NCBI GenBank assembly: GCA_911810475.1
Contig: OU461276.1
Location: 2,977,501 to 3,041,500, forward strand
DNA length: 64,000 nt
Source: Candidatus Celerinatantimonas neptuna
GTDB taxonomy: Bacteria > Pseudomonadota > Gammaproteobacteria > Enterobacterales > Celerinatantimonadaceae
Direction of reading: 5' to 3'
Shown here: piece after piece, positions 1-9,153 of the stretch
Layout of the letters: each line of letters opens with the position of its first letter
Numbering within the stretch: position 1 is the stretch's first letter
Notes under the pieces: model-generated
What the model was told of the DNA's origin: nothing
The model's input: the letters and a program-made list of their open reading frames with translations, nothing else
The model's database searches: none
Made by a program: the position numbers and the translations under genes

Positions 1-251
1 ACGGTTGCATCAAGCGGTGCATGGATGGGAGCACTGAAACGGCTATAAGATGCTGCAATGAGCTGACCTGCTGCGACCTGTTCTTTGACCTGAACAACCG
101 GTTTGGCTAGCGCTCCCGGATGCTGTTTTAACATCAACTGAAGCATTGGTGGTATGACGTTTAATGGTTCTATCGCGCAGTCTCGGGTCAGAGACTTTCC
201 GTCATCAATGGGGTGGATGCCTCCGACAATTTTTCTGGCAAAATTAAACAT
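1..251 (-). CDS. rnfC: Electron transport complex subunit RnfC, N-terminal part (cut by window edge)
   Basis: Reading the minus strand from an ATG at 251 gives MFNFARKIVGGIHPIDDG, followed by a segment ending in SAPIHAPLDA. This resembles the RnfC N terminus, with its GGIHP motif and the barrel-sandwich 'PVHAPTSG' region. A GGAGG ribosome site precedes the start, and the gene overlaps the rnfB stop by 8 bp, so the two are probably coupled. RnfC is the peripheral NADH/FMN and 4Fe-4S subunit of the ion-pumping Rnf complex. Only about 83 codons are visible, so the iron-sulfur motifs lie outside the window. Confidence 0.85.
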   Translation of the reverse strand, partial: MFNFARKIVGGIHPIDDGKSLTRDCAIEPLNVIPPMLQLMLKQHPGALAKPVVQVKEQVAAGQLIAASYSRFSAPIHAPLDAT

Positions 252-789
252 GAGCGCCTCCGAGTCGTGGTGGTGTCATCGCAGGTTTTGGGAGTGGATT
301 GATTAACTTAGGATCAGGGTAGAGTTGAATACAATGATTGGGGCAGATTTCTATGCATTGTTTACAGCCAGTACAGGCATCGGAAATAATGCCATGTAGC
401 TGACGGGGGGCTCCGACAATGGCATCAAATGGGCATTGTTTTACACATCGCCCACATCCATCACATTGACTAATATCAATACCGGCAACCATGCTTGTGG
501 TGTCGTCACTTTCATCAGTTGAAATGTCGATCCCCAGTACATTAGCAATCTGTGATGAGAGGGCTGTTCCGGCAAGAGGACATCCATTCGGTTCTAATTG
601 TCTTGAAACCATGGCTCTGGCTGCTTCAGCGCAACCGGGATAACCGCATTGACCGCACTGACCGTTTGGAAGCATGGATGTGATTATCTCTTCGGCCGGA
701 TCAACGGCGATGTACCAGCGATGGGCTGCTTTTCCAAGCAGGTAGCCGGTTATGCCGGCTAACAATGGAAAGAAGAATAGATTTAACAT
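244..789 (-). CDS. rnfB: Electron transport complex subunit RnfB
   Basis: This 181-residue protein has an N-terminal membrane anchor, a CGQCGYPGC cluster motif near residue 45, and two C-terminal ferredoxin motifs (CDGCGRCVKQCP and CTGCKQCIEICP). That is the RnfB layout: an anchor, a four-cysteine domain and a 2[4Fe-4S] ferredoxin. RnfB passes electrons between the Rnf core and soluble ferredoxin. It lies between rnfA and rnfC on the same strand. Proximity to nifLA suggests a nif-dedicated Rnf that drives low-potential electrons to nitrogenase, as in Rhodobacter and Azotobacter; that role is inferred from context. It is slightly shorter than housekeeping RsxB proteins. Confidence 0.93.
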   Translation of the reverse strand: MLNLFFFPLLAGITGYLLGKAAHRWYIAVDPAEEIITSMLPNGQCGQCGYPGCAEAARAMVSRQLEPNGCPLAGTALSSQIANVLGIDISTDESDDTTSMVAGIDISQCDGCGRCVKQCPFDAIVGAPRQLHGIISDACTGCKQCIEICPNHCIQLYPDPKLINPLPKPAMTPPRLGGAHV

Positions 790-805
790 GGCATCGTTCC
801 TTATG

Positions 806-1384
806 TTAGTGAGCCATTCCTGCGAATCCGCTAAATGCCATGGCTAATGTTCCGGCTGTTACAAATGCGATAGGAGTGCCTGCAAATAACCCGGGAACAT
901 GGCTGAGCGACAATCGCATTCGCAGGCCGGCAAAGACGACAATTATTAATGTAAAGCCAAGCGCACTGGCGAATCCGTACACCACACTCTGAACAAAGCT
1001 GAGGTGCTGCTGAATAATCAGCAATGCGACACCTAAGACAGCGCAATTCGTGGTGATTAACGGGAGAAATATGCCAAGAACACGATGTAGCACCGGACTT
1101 TGTTTAGCGATATACAGTTCAGTGAGCTGAACCATCGCTGCGATCACCATAATCATGGTGAGTAGGCGTAAATAGCCAAGCCCGAGTGGATCTAGAACGC
1201 CATATTCCAGTATCCAGGTTGCTATCGAACTCATGGTGAGGACGAATGTTGTCGCAAGCCCCATCCCCAGAGCTGAACTGATATCACGACTGACTCCCAT
1301 AAACGGACAGAGCCCGAGAAATCGTGCCAGTACAACGTTATTTACAAAAACATTGGCGATAAATAGCAGCAATAGTGCCTGCAT
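806..1384 (-). CDS. rnfA: Electron transport complex integral membrane subunit RnfA
   Basis: About 192 residues of mostly hydrophobic sequence. It carries the RnfA signatures VLARFLGLCPFMGVS near the N terminus and GIFLPLITTNCAVLGVALL in the middle. The start was set at the ATG at 1384, seven codons inside the longest frame, because AAGGAA sits just upstream and the product then matches the usual family length of about 193. RnfA is a six-helix subunit of the Rnf pump. It is the first gene of the minus-strand rnf operon, divergent from nifL, with a -24/-12-like promoter about 38 bp upstream. Confidence 0.95.
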   Translation of the reverse strand: MQALLLLFIANVFVNNVVLARFLGLCPFMGVSRDISSALGMGLATTFVLTMSSIATWILEYGVLDPLGLGYLRLLTMIMVIAAMVQLTELYIAKQSPVLHRVLGIFLPLITTNCAVLGVALLIIQQHLSFVQSVVYGFASALGFTLIIVVFAGLRMRLSLSHVPGLFAGTPIAFVTAGTLAMAFSGFAGMAH

Positions 1385-1421
1385 AGTGATTCCTTGTGGC
1401 AATAACTGATGAAGGGATTAT

Positions 1422-1437
1422 TGCGAAACCTATGCCA
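1422..1437 (-). promoter_or_regulatory. Candidate sigma54 promoter for rnfABC
   Basis: On the minus strand the sequence reads TGGCATAGGTTTCGCA. It agrees with the TGGCAC-N5-TTGC consensus at both invariant pairs (GG, ten bases, GC) and at most other positions. It lies 38 bp upstream of the rnfA start. I found no perfect TGT-N10-ACA NifA site in the rnfA-nifL gap, so the activator is uncertain; the nearby NtrC-like site could serve both directions. Confidence 0.6.
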
Positions 1438-1446
1438 ACGATTGTT

Positions 1447-1463
1447 TGCACATCGAAAGTGCG
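1447..1463. promoter_or_regulatory. Candidate NtrC (GlnG) binding site
   Basis: The sequence TGCACATCGAAAGTGCG carries the NtrC dyad GCAC-N7-GTGC exactly. It lies about 110 bp upstream of the -24/-12-like element of nifL, the arrangement known for nifLA in Klebsiella, and close to the rnfA promoter. The inference is that nitrogen limitation switches on nifLA through NtrC. Confidence 0.65.
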
Positions 1464-1559
1464 CCTAAATGGATAATTTGTTGCAAGATGGCGCAGTGTA
1501 ATTGAGGGAAAAAGTCTGAGATTTCACTAATGTCTTAAAAATACTAGGGTCTTTATGGA

Positions 1560-1575
1560 AGGTATACTTTATGCA
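1560..1575 (+). promoter_or_regulatory. Weak sigma54-like promoter for nifLA
   Basis: AGGTATACTTTATGCA has GG and GC separated by exactly ten bases, but it matches the rest of the -24 box poorly. Together with the NtrC dyad upstream it is the best promoter candidate and would give a leader of about 70 nt. The overlapping TATACT could equally be a sigma70 -10 box, so the assignment is tentative. Confidence 0.4.
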
Positions 1576-1657
1576 CAAATTTATCAATTTCTAACATCCA
1601 ATGATATCGCTCCGACAAATTGTCGGTTTTAATACAGTCTCTTCAGGGAGGAGTCAG

Positions 1658-3220
1658 ATGGCAGAAATCTATCATCCATTTGAGCAGGACAGCCCACTTA
1701 AGCATCAGTTTAGCGAGTTACTCGATACACTTCCCATTGAGTTGTTTTTGCAAGTTGTCGATCAGGCTCCGATTGCAATTTCAATGACAGATCTGAATGC
1801 CAATATCTGTTATGCCAATCAGCGTTTCTCTGAGTTGACCGGGTATTCGTTACCCGCGTTAAAAGGGCAGAATCAAAGGATGCTTTCGTCGTTACAGACG
1901 CCAAGAGCCTGTTATCAGCAGTTGTGGTCAACGATTCAGTCAGGGCAGACCTGGAGTGGCCGACTGGTCAACCGGACTCGAAAAGGGCGGGATTACCTGG
2001 CTGAGCTCACGATTGCCCCAGTTTTTGGTGAAGATGGGCAGATGACTCATTTTATCGGAATTCAGCGTGATGTCAGTGAATCGTATCAACTGACACAAGA
2101 GTTGACGAATCAAAAAGCGCATTTCGAAGCTGTGCTAAATTCGAGCGATAACCTGATTGTGGTGTTTGATGAAGCCGATAAGGTAGTCTTGGATAATCTG
2201 GCTTATAAAACGTTGCAGACCGATCTCGATGGCATTGAGCCGCTGGATTTTATCAGGCAGCAATTGGCTGGGCAGCATCAGTTGTCATTGAATGATCTTT
2301 TGTCAGAACATCATCCTATAGTGGTCGAATACTGGATTCGTGGTAATAAGCAATGGTTATCGCTTGATTGCCAGCCATTGGTTCATGTTGATGAGAAAGT
2401 CAGCCACTATTTTAATTCCAGTTCCCGGAATTTATATATTTTGGTGGGTCAGGATTGTACCGCGCAGCAACAGCTCCACATTCAACATCATATTGAGAAA
2501 CTTCGTGGACAGCTTTCTGATCATAAGATGTTGGCGGCGATTCGGGAAACGCTTCAAACAGCAATTTATCAACTGAGTCAACCGATTAATCTACTTTATG
2601 CGGCAGCACGTCTGGATGCATCACTTACCGCACCATCTAAAGCATTAAATGAAGTACTGACCAGTGCCGAGCAGGCTTTGCAATCATTAAAAGCAAATAT
2701 TCCAAGACTCAAACCGGAACCGGTCCGGATGACTGATATTGATCAAATCAGTGAGGATTTTATTTTACTGGCCAGGAGCCGGGCGCGTCAGTTGGTTGTT
2801 CAATTAGATATCGCGCCACCGGTTGGCGGATTGATTTGTGTTCAGCGAGTGAGCCTGTTGAATGCTTTGGATCTGGTGATTGAGCATGCTTTGATTGCTT
2901 CTTTAAAAGGTGGTGATGGTGAACATGACCATTATCCGGGCGTTGCCATTCATTTTATGATTGAAGAGGGATCGTCCTGGTTGGTACAGATTGAAGATAA
3001 CGGGCCATTACTTCCCATGGATGATAGCCACCGCATTATGCAACCTTTTTATAATCGGGAGTCGCTTCGCGATGAGCTGGGGCTGGGGTTAAGCCTTGCC
3101 CGGGATATTGTGCTCGACCATGGCGGCACAATGGATATTGTTCCGATAGTCGGTGGTGGAAGTCAGGTGATAGTGACAATTCCTTTACACATGGAGGTGA
3201 ATGGTGATGACAGCAAATGA
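1658..3220 (+). CDS. nifL: NifL, redox- and nitrogen-sensing anti-activator of NifA
   Basis: 520 residues. The N-terminal PAS domain ([21 protein letters not shown], then [12 protein letters not shown]) matches the FAD-binding PAS1 of NifL. A second PAS-like segment follows ([18 protein letters not shown]), then the central region with [15 protein letters not shown]-terminal GHKL ATPase-like domain ends in [18 protein letters not shown]. NifL lacks histidine-kinase activity; it binds NifA and inhibits it under oxygen or fixed nitrogen. The start at 1658 was chosen over an ATG 57 bp upstream because AGGGAGGAG directly precedes it. The 3' end overlaps nifA by 20 bp, implying translational coupling and fixed stoichiometry. 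Confidence 0.95.
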   Translation: MAEIYHPFEQDSPLKHQFSELLDTLPIELFLQVVDQAPIAISMTDLNANICYANQRFSELTGYSLPALKGQNQRMLSSLQTPRACYQQLWSTIQSGQTWSGRLVNRTRKGRDYLAELTIAPVFGEDGQMTHFIGIQRDVSESYQLTQELTNQKAHFEAVLNSSDNLIVVFDEADKVVLDNLAYKTLQTDLDGIEPLDFIRQQLAGQHQLSLNDLLSEHHPIVVEYWIRGNKQWLSLDCQPLVHVDEKVSHYFNSSSRNLYILVGQDCTAQQQLHIQHHIEKLRGQLSDHKMLAAIRETLQTAIYQLSQPINLLYAAARLDASLTAPSKALNEVLTSAEQALQSLKANIPRLKPEPVRMTDIDQISEDFILLARSRARQLVVQLDIAPPVGGLICVQRVSLLNALDLVIEHALIASLKGGDGEHDHYPGVAIHFMIEEGSSWLVQIEDNGPLLPMDDSHRIMQPFYNRESLRDELGLGLSLARDIVLDHGGTMDIVPIVGGGSQVIVTIPLHMEVNGDDSK

Positions 3221-4787
3221 GATTCGGCATGATTTTTCTTCGGCTCAGCAACTGGCTGCGTTGCAGCGCCTGAGTCTGGTTATGAGTCGCACCTTAGACC
3301 TGGAAGAAGCGCTTTCTAGGATGTTAGCCTGTTTACAGGAACTTGCTTCGATGCAGCTGGGCATGGTGGCACTTTATGACCCGCAGCAACAGGCGTTGAT
3401 GCTGGAAAAACTATATGGTGTGAGTGCTGAAGTGAGTAAAGATGCCTCGCAGATCCGCTATCGTCTCGGTGAAGGTATTCTCGGACAGGTGATGCGTCAG
3501 GGTGAATCTGCGGTGATTGTGAAACTTGAAAATGAACCGAGATTTTTGGATCGGCTTAATGTGTATGATTATCAATTGCCTTTTATCTGTGTACCGATTT
3601 TAGGGCCAGATGCTAAAGCGTTTGGTGTTTTAGCTGCGCAGCCAATGGTGCAAAGACCTCAGGAGTTGTCGCAAAGAACCCGTTTTTTAGAGGTCGTGGC
3701 AAATTTAATTGGACAAACAGTCCGGTTAATTGGACATGCACATTCTCAATCGCAAGGGCTTAGAGAAGAAAGAGATAGTCTTCGCCGAAAAGTCAGAAGT
3801 CAGTATGGTTTTGCCAATATGGTGGGTAAAACGCCAGCGATGCGACAGGTCTTTTCAATGGTCAGACAAGTCGCTAAATGGGATACCACCGTATTGATTC
3901 GGGGAGAAAGTGGCACAGGTAAAGAGCTGATTGCCAATGCAATCCATTACAATTCACCACGCTCCAGCCAGAGTTTCGTCCGGTTGAATTGCGCCGCTTT
4001 ACCTGAAAATTTGTTAGAAAGTGAGTTGTTTGGTCATGAAAAAGGGGCATTTACCGGTGCGGTTCGCCAGCGCAAAGGACGTTTTGAACAAGCGGATGGC
4101 GGAACCATTTTTTTGGATGAAATTGGTGAAATCAGCCCTCTATTTCAGGCTAAATTACTTAGGGTCCTTCAGGAAGGCGAATTTGAACGGGTCGGTGGGA
4201 ATGAAACGTTACATGTTGATGTTCGGGTCGTGACGGCAACCAATAAAAATCTGGAATCAAAAGTGTTGGAAGGTGAATTCAGAGAGGATCTCTATTATCG
4301 GTTAAATGTTATGCCGATTGAATTACCACCACTTCGGGAGCGCCTTGAGGACATTGATGCACTGGCTGAATATTTACTGGAAAAGATCAGTGAAAAACAA
4401 CATCGGAAATTACGTATTAGTGAAGGGGCTGTTCGGTTACTGATGGCTCATAGTTGGCCGGGAAATGTTCGTGAGCTGGAAAATTGTTTGGAACGGGCTG
4501 CTGTTTTATGTGAGTCAGGGTTAATTGATCGGGATATGATTATTTTAGAAAAATCACCGCTCGGGCAGCAGCAGATGGAGCATGTTGTGACTGCTCAGCC
4601 ACGGGTTTCCCGGTATAACAGTGCCGTTTCTCTACAGGATGATAGTTTAGATGAGCGTCAACGAGTGATTGCAGCTCTGGAAGCCAGTGGTTGGGTTCAG
4701 GCAAAAGCGGCCCGGATTCTGGGCATGACACCACGACAAATTGCATATCGCATACAGGTGATGAATATTAAGATGCGTCATTTGTAA
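3201..4787 (+). CDS. nifA: NifA, sigma54-dependent activator of nif genes
   Basis: 528 residues: an N-terminal GAF domain (about 20-170), a AAA+ domain with Walker A GESGTGKE, the sigma54-contact motif GAFTGA and Walker [12 protein letters not shown], and a C-terminal Fis-type helix-turn-helix ([19 protein letters not shown]). The linker after the AAA+ domain lacks the cysteine motif of oxygen-sensitive rhizobial NifA, which agrees with redox control through NifL. GGAGG precedes the start. ATG triplets at 3201 and 3207 are both possible. Its target sites (TGT-N10-ACA) are found upstream of nifB, nifH, nifE and the hesB-nifU operon in this window. Confidence 0.97.
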   Translation: MVMTANEIRHDFSSAQQLAALQRLSLVMSRTLDLEEALSRMLACLQELASMQLGMVALYDPQQQALMLEKLYGVSAEVSKDASQIRYRLGEGILGQVMRQGESAVIVKLENEPRFLDRLNVYDYQLPFICVPILGPDAKAFGVLAAQPMVQRPQELSQRTRFLEVVANLIGQTVRLIGHAHSQSQGLREERDSLRRKVRSQYGFANMVGKTPAMRQVFSMVRQVAKWDTTVLIRGESGTGKELIANAIHYNSPRSSQSFVRLNCAALPENLLESELFGHEKGAFTGAVRQRKGRFEQADGGTIFLDEIGEISPLFQAKLLRVLQEGEFERVGGNETLHVDVRVVTATNKNLESKVLEGEFREDLYYRLNVMPIELPPLRERLEDIDALAEYLLEKISEKQHRKLRISEGAVRLLMAHSWPGNVRELENCLERAAVLCESGLIDRDMIILEKSPLGQQQMEHVVTAQPRVSRYNSAVSLQDDSLDERQRVIAALEASGWVQAKAARILGMTPRQIAYRIQVMNIKMRHL

Positions 4788-4798
4788 GATCTGTAACA
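4783..4798. promoter_or_regulatory. NifA upstream activator sequence for nifB
   Basis: TGTAAGATCTGTAACA is a perfect TGT-N10-ACA NifA site. It overlaps the nifA stop codon and lies about 82 bp upstream of the nifB -24 box. Confidence 0.8.
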
Positions 4799-4879
4799 AT
4801 GTTGTCGTGATGTGGGAGATTTGTTTAGAGTGTTATTTTAAAAATACTTAAAATTCAATAAGATAAATAATTTTTATTA

Positions 4880-4895
4880 CGGCCTGCTCATTGCA
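4880..4895 (+). promoter_or_regulatory. Sigma54 promoter of nifBQ
   Basis: CGGCCTGCTCATTGCA matches TGGCAC-N5-TTGCA at GG, C, T and the whole TTGCA block with correct spacing. It lies about 50 bp upstream of the nifB start and downstream of a NifA site. Confidence 0.85.
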
Positions 4896-4946
4896 ATATC
4901 AATGATAAATGATACCCCTTTAAAGGGACTGATTTAAGGAGTTGAT

Positions 4947-6320
4947 ATGGGATCATGTCAGTCGGGCTGTCCATCAGGGATAAATTCGAACCAGGCGCTC
5001 CCCCGTGAGGTGATGGAACAGGTAGCTAATCACCCCTGTTATTCTGTGAGTGGAAGTCATCGTTTTGCTCGTATGCATCTGGCCGTTGCTCCAGCGTGTA
5101 ATATCCAGTGTCATTATTGCAATCGTAAATTTGATTGTTGTAATGAGTCTCGCCCTGGTGTGGTTTCTGAGTTATTGACGCCAACGCAGGCACTGCATAA
5201 AGCGAAATATGTTGCTAAAAAAATTCCGCAGCTTTCGGTCATCGGTATTGCCGGCCCTGGTGATCCGCTGGCTAATCCGCAAAAAACATTTAAAACACTG
5301 GAATTACTTCGCCAGCAGATGAGTGATATTAAGTTGTGCCTGTCGACCAATGGTTTGGCATTACCTGAGTTGATTCCGGACTTGCTTGATGTAGGGGTGG
5401 ATCATGTCACAGTCACAATCAACACGCTGGATGCTTATCTGGCTGCTGATATTTATGAATGGGTGATTTTTGAAGGGAAAAAATACAGAGGGATTGAAGC
5501 GGGTCAGCTTCTCATTGACCGACAATTAGAAGGTTTAAGAAAGCTGGTAGAAAGGCATGTTTTAGTTAAAGTGAATTCGGTTTTAATTCCTCGGATCAAT
5601 CGCGACCATCTTCCGGAGCTGAGCCGTGAAATGTCCCGTCAAAAAGTCTTTTTACATAATATCATGCCATTAATTGCTAAGCCTGAGTATGGCACAGTCT
5701 TTGGCTTAGCTCATGAAGCTGAACCAACACCCAAAACACTTGAACAGGTACGACAGGCATGTGGACAATACATTTCTCAAATGAGCCATTGCCAACAGTG
5801 CCGGGCGGATGCAATTGGTCTGTTAGGTGATGATCGTAGCCAGCAATTTACACGCGATCAGTTGCCACCAGAGGATGTCGAATATTTACCAGTGCTGCAA
5901 GAACGGACCAGCATTCAGGCTGATTTAGTCAGCGGTGGGGCAGCGAGTGAAGAAGATGCTTATCTGGTTGCCGTTGCCAGTGAAGGTGGGATTGCCATCG
6001 ATCAGCATTTCGGTCATGCCAAATCACTTTCTATTTATTCGGTCAGTTGTGAAGGGGTTCATTTTGTTCAGTGCAGGCAGGTTCCTCAGTACTGTCAATC
6101 ATCTCAAACCTGTGGGGAATCAGGTTTCGATATATTTGAGCTGTTAGCTGATATTGATGCTCTGTTTTGTTGCCGAATCGGTCATGATCCATGGGAAAAA
6201 TTTGAGCAGCAACAGACTCAACCGGTTATTGATTATGCCTGGCATCCGATTCATGAAGCACTCACGAAGTGGTGGCAGCAACAACCGGAGAAATCCATTC
6301 ATCAGTCGCAGGTAGGGTAG
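4947..6320 (+). CDS. nifB: NifB, radical-SAM NifB-co synthase fused to a NifX-like domain
   Basis: 457 residues. The radical-SAM motif CNIQCHYCNRKFDC is near residue 52. It is followed by GPGDPLANP and STNGLALPEL of the SAM barrel, and a cysteine pair (CQQCRAD) near 280. The C-terminal third (YLVAVASEGGIAIDQHFGHA) is the NifX/NafY cofactor-binding domain usually fused in proteobacterial NifB. NifB builds the carbide-containing 8Fe-9S precursor of FeMo-co. AAGGAG precedes the start, and the gene is followed after 3 bp by nifQ. Expression is predicted from the sigma54/NifA promoter just upstream. Confidence 0.97.
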   Translation: MGSCQSGCPSGINSNQALPREVMEQVANHPCYSVSGSHRFARMHLAVAPACNIQCHYCNRKFDCCNESRPGVVSELLTPTQALHKAKYVAKKIPQLSVIGIAGPGDPLANPQKTFKTLELLRQQMSDIKLCLSTNGLALPELIPDLLDVGVDHVTVTINTLDAYLAADIYEWVIFEGKKYRGIEAGQLLIDRQLEGLRKLVERHVLVKVNSVLIPRINRDHLPELSREMSRQKVFLHNIMPLIAKPEYGTVFGLAHEAEPTPKTLEQVRQACGQYISQMSHCQQCRADAIGLLGDDRSQQFTRDQLPPEDVEYLPVLQERTSIQADLVSGGAASEEDAYLVAVASEGGIAIDQHFGHAKSLSIYSVSCEGVHFVQCRQVPQYCQSSQTCGESGFDIFELLADIDALFCCRIGHDPWEKFEQQQTQPVIDYAWHPIHEALTKWWQQQPEKSIHQSQVG

Positions 6321-6323
6321 TTC

Positions 6324-6863
6324 ATGGATGTTAACGAACAGGACCCGGCTGTGCACTGGTGTTTAGAGTTATTGGTTAGGCAGCGGTCTGGATATGGTAT
6401 TTTAGGTGAGACACTCCAGCTTGAACCTGGCGACTATCTGGCCCTCTGTGCCTTAAATGGTGAAGATACTCCTGTATTTGAGTCTTATCCTCTGCAGCAG
6501 GAACAACTGAAAGCTAAGTTGCTTAAGTTACAAAAGCTGCGACGTGAAGATGAATATCAGGAGCTTTATCAATGGTTACGGGAATATCAAAAGCCGAGTC
6601 GCTGGGATATTGCCTGTATCGTGGCCAGTGCGAGTATGGGATTTCATCATCTGTGGCAGGATCTGGGTCTGGTTGAGCGTCCAAGACTTGGCATGTTGAT
6701 GCGTGAGTGTTTTTTTGGGTTGTCAGATTTAAATCAACCGCCTATGCGCTGGAAGAAATTTTTCTACCGGCAGTTATGTTTACTTCATGGTGCTTTAGTC
6801 TGTCGTTCGCCCTCATGTAGTGAATGTTCTTCATATTCTGAATGTTTTGCTCAGGATGATTAA
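6324..6863 (+). CDS. nifQ: NifQ, molybdenum donor for FeMo-co
   Basis: 179 residues ending in the NifQ signature C-x4-C-x2-C-x5-C (CRSPSCSECSSYSEC, about 161-175). In characterised NifQ proteins these cysteines hold a Mo-Fe-S cluster that passes molybdenum to the NifEN/NifH cofactor assembly. The middle (SASMGFHHLWQDLGL, then RLGMLMRECF) also fits the family. It lies 3 bp after nifB in the same operon. The downstream gap to the opposing LysR gene is only 77 bp, with no clear terminator. Confidence 0.93.
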   Translation: MDVNEQDPAVHWCLELLVRQRSGYGILGETLQLEPGDYLALCALNGEDTPVFESYPLQQEQLKAKLLKLQKLRREDEYQELYQWLREYQKPSRWDIACIVASASMGFHHLWQDLGLVERPRLGMLMRECFFGLSDLNQPPMRWKKFFYRQLCLLHGALVCRSPSCSECSSYSECFAQDD

Positions 6864-6940
6864 ATAGTGTAAACGATACGTTGTGACTTTATATATATGG
6901 CCTGTCTAGCCTCGATAAACATCATGGAAATAAAAAAGCG

Positions 6941-7855
6941 TCAGTGTTTGCGATAGTGATCAATGCAGATATCAAACAGACCCTGAGAGACATTTTGTAA
7001 GTGATGATTTTTGTGCCAGATCAATGCCAGTTCATGATACTGTGGTTTTTCACCAAATGATAAAGGAACAAGGGAGTCTTTGTATTCGGTGACTTCAATG
7101 GCTATATCCAGAGTGATGGTGACACCATATCGATTGGATACACTGAGTAATGCCAGTTCAGATGTCGGGACTTGAATATCAATGGTTGGCTTTATTTTCT
7201 CAGCATCAAACAAGGTATCCGTGAATTGACGCATCGCTTGATCCGGGAAGAGTGCGACAAACGGTTCATCTTTAAATAAACGAATATCGACCCACCGATG
7301 GTTAAATCCTTCTTTTTTTACGGCAGTCTGAATCAGCGGATGATCCTTAGGGAGTGCGAGGACAACTTCAGTAAAGGTTAGATGTTCATAGCTGAAATCA
7401 TCATGACGTGTGCTTGATGTTACAATGGCAAAGTCCAGGCGATTTTCCTCAAGCATATTCATAATGGTATGTGTCGAGTGAGCATTCAGAATGATATCAA
7501 TGTTTGGATATCGTTTTTTAAATTCAGGAATGATCTGTGAGATAATCACTTTAGACTGCATCAGCTGAAAACCAAAATGGATAATACCAGAGCGACATTC
7601 GGCAATACTTTTTAGTTCTTCATCCATTCTTTCCTGTAATGAACCTATTTTTCGGGCCCAATTGACATACCGTTTGCCTGCATAGGTGAGTTCAAATCGT
7701 TTACCAACCCGCTCAAAGAGTGAAACGCCCAGCTCCTTTTCTTTTGAGATAATGTACTTACTTAAAGCTGACGAAGTAATATTGAGCATTGATGCTGCTT
7801 TATTGAGGTTCCCTGATTCAGCGACAGTGATAATGTAGTGTAGGGTTTTGATCAT
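6941..7855 (-). CDS. LysR-family transcriptional regulator
   Basis: 304 residues. The N-terminal winged helix (ESGNLNKAASMLNITSSALSKYI) and the effector-binding domain (SGIIHFGFQLMQSKVII onward) are typical LysR features. It follows the enolase-family dehydratase and the SLC13 permease genes on the same strand, 127 bp away. It is probably the local regulator of that sugar-acid set, sensing the substrate or a product. The ligand is not identifiable from sequence. No link with nif regulation is visible despite lying next to nifQ. Confidence 0.9.
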   Translation of the reverse strand: MIKTLHYIITVAESGNLNKAASMLNITSSALSKYIISKEKELGVSLFERVGKRFELTYAGKRYVNWARKIGSLQERMDEELKSIAECRSGIIHFGFQLMQSKVIISQIIPEFKKRYPNIDIILNAHSTHTIMNMLEENRLDFAIVTSSTRHDDFSYEHLTFTEVVLALPKDHPLIQTAVKKEGFNHRWVDIRLFKDEPFVALFPDQAMRQFTDTLFDAEKIKPTIDIQVPTSELALLSVSNRYGVTITLDIAIEVTEYKDSLVPLSFGEKPQYHELALIWHKNHHLQNVSQGLFDICIDHYRKH

Positions 7856-7982
7856 CTTTGCGTATCTTTAATGCAGTATGTTAAATGGCATTGTAGCGTA
7901 TTTCTTAAGCTGGATATTTTTCAGAATGCCGCAGCGGGGTGTGGGAGGCGTGTTTCCTGCTGCAGCTTTACTGATTCAGTCT

Positions 7983-9125
7983 CTACCGGTCGTGAACTGA
8001 GCCATCGAATGCGGTCATGACGGAAAGGCTGCGTTGAGACGGTGGAAATTTTTCGCTGATGTCATCGACTAATTCGATTCCTATTCCAGGAGCATCCGGG
8101 ATATAAATATAGCCTTCTTCTACTTTAAAAGGTGTGTTGAGCATGCCATCTTCTTCTCCCTGATGATAATAAGATGGGAATTCCTGAATTAAGAAGTTGG
8201 GAATGCAGGCATCTAACTGCAAGCAAGCCGCTGTTGAAATTGGCCCAAGTGGATTATGTGGGGCGATTGAAATATAGTTCGCCTCAGCAACCGATGCGAT
8301 TTTTTTAGCCGCTGAAATACCGCCAATGACACAGACGTCCGGGCGGATATACTTGGCTGCTTTGTGCTGACAAATAGCTTCCATTTCTTGCAGACTTACA
8401 GCTCGTTCACCGGTGGCGATAGGGATTGAAATATGATGTGATACATCAACCATACTGTCGAGGCTATCTGGTGGAATAGGATCTTCTAAAAAGAGCGGCG
8501 TATAAGGTTCAACGCCTTTTGCAAAAGCGATTGCTTGACTGGGTGTCATGCTTCGATGAACTTCCAGACATAAGTCAAAATTATCACCGACAGCTTCACG
8601 GCATACTTTGACTCGATTGATGTAATCGGAAATTTTCAGGTTGAATATATCTTCATCACGCGTCATTTGATTGCTACGCATGGAACCACACATCATAAGC
8701 CGTGCTGCTGTAAATCCCTGTTTTTTGAGTTCAAGACATCCGTTTGCCATTTTGTCCGGGTCAGATTCGAATACTGGAGCATAGGTTCGGACTTTATGGC
8801 GACATTGTCCGCCTAACAGCTGATAAACCGGGACACCCAGCGCTTTACCGAGAATATCCCATAGTGCAATATCAACAGCAGAGATAGCACTTAAAATAAC
8901 TGAGCCACGAAAGTACATGCTGCGATACATGTAGTTCCAGTGATGCTCAATTTGAAATGGGTTTTTCCCTATTAGATAGGTTTTAAATTTTTCAAGTGCC
9001 CCTGAGCAGGCATCAAGATAACCCCATGCGCCCATTTCACCAATGCCCTCAATACCTGCATCGGTTTTGACCTTGATAAATAGATATTTTGATGCAGGAA
9101 TTAACTCTATGTCTTTAATAATCAT
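7983..9125 (-). CDS. Enolase-superfamily sugar-acid dehydratase (D-galactonate dehydratase-like)
   Basis: 380 residues of the mandelate racemase/muconate lactonizing fold. Readable catalytic elements are LEVHRS (E188, H190), FLEDP (E214), ATGER (E240) and SIAPHNPLG (H290). Spacing matches D-galactonate dehydratase, which uses metal ligands D/E/E and two catalytic histidines. The first ligand here is Glu instead of the usual Asp, so the exact acid sugar is uncertain. The enzyme would dehydrate an aldonate to a 2-keto-3-deoxy acid. It sits 28 bp downstream of an SLC13-type permease that probably imports the substrate. Confidence 0.82.
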   Translation of the reverse strand: MIIKDIELIPASKYLFIKVKTDAGIEGIGEMGAWGYLDACSGALEKFKTYLIGKNPFQIEHHWNYMYRSMYFRGSVILSAISAVDIALWDILGKALGVPVYQLLGGQCRHKVRTYAPVFESDPDKMANGCLELKKQGFTAARLMMCGSMRSNQMTRDEDIFNLKISDYINRVKVCREAVGDNFDLCLEVHRSMTPSQAIAFAKGVEPYTPLFLEDPIPPDSLDSMVDVSHHISIPIATGERAVSLQEMEAICQHKAAKYIRPDVCVIGGISAAKKIASVAEANYISIAPHNPLGPISTAACLQLDACIPNFLIQEFPSYYHQGEEDGMLNTPFKVEEGYIYIPDAPGIGIELVDDISEKFPPSQRSLSVMTAFDGSVHDR

Positions 9126-9153
9126 AAAAATTGCCTCTTACTGTCTTACAGGC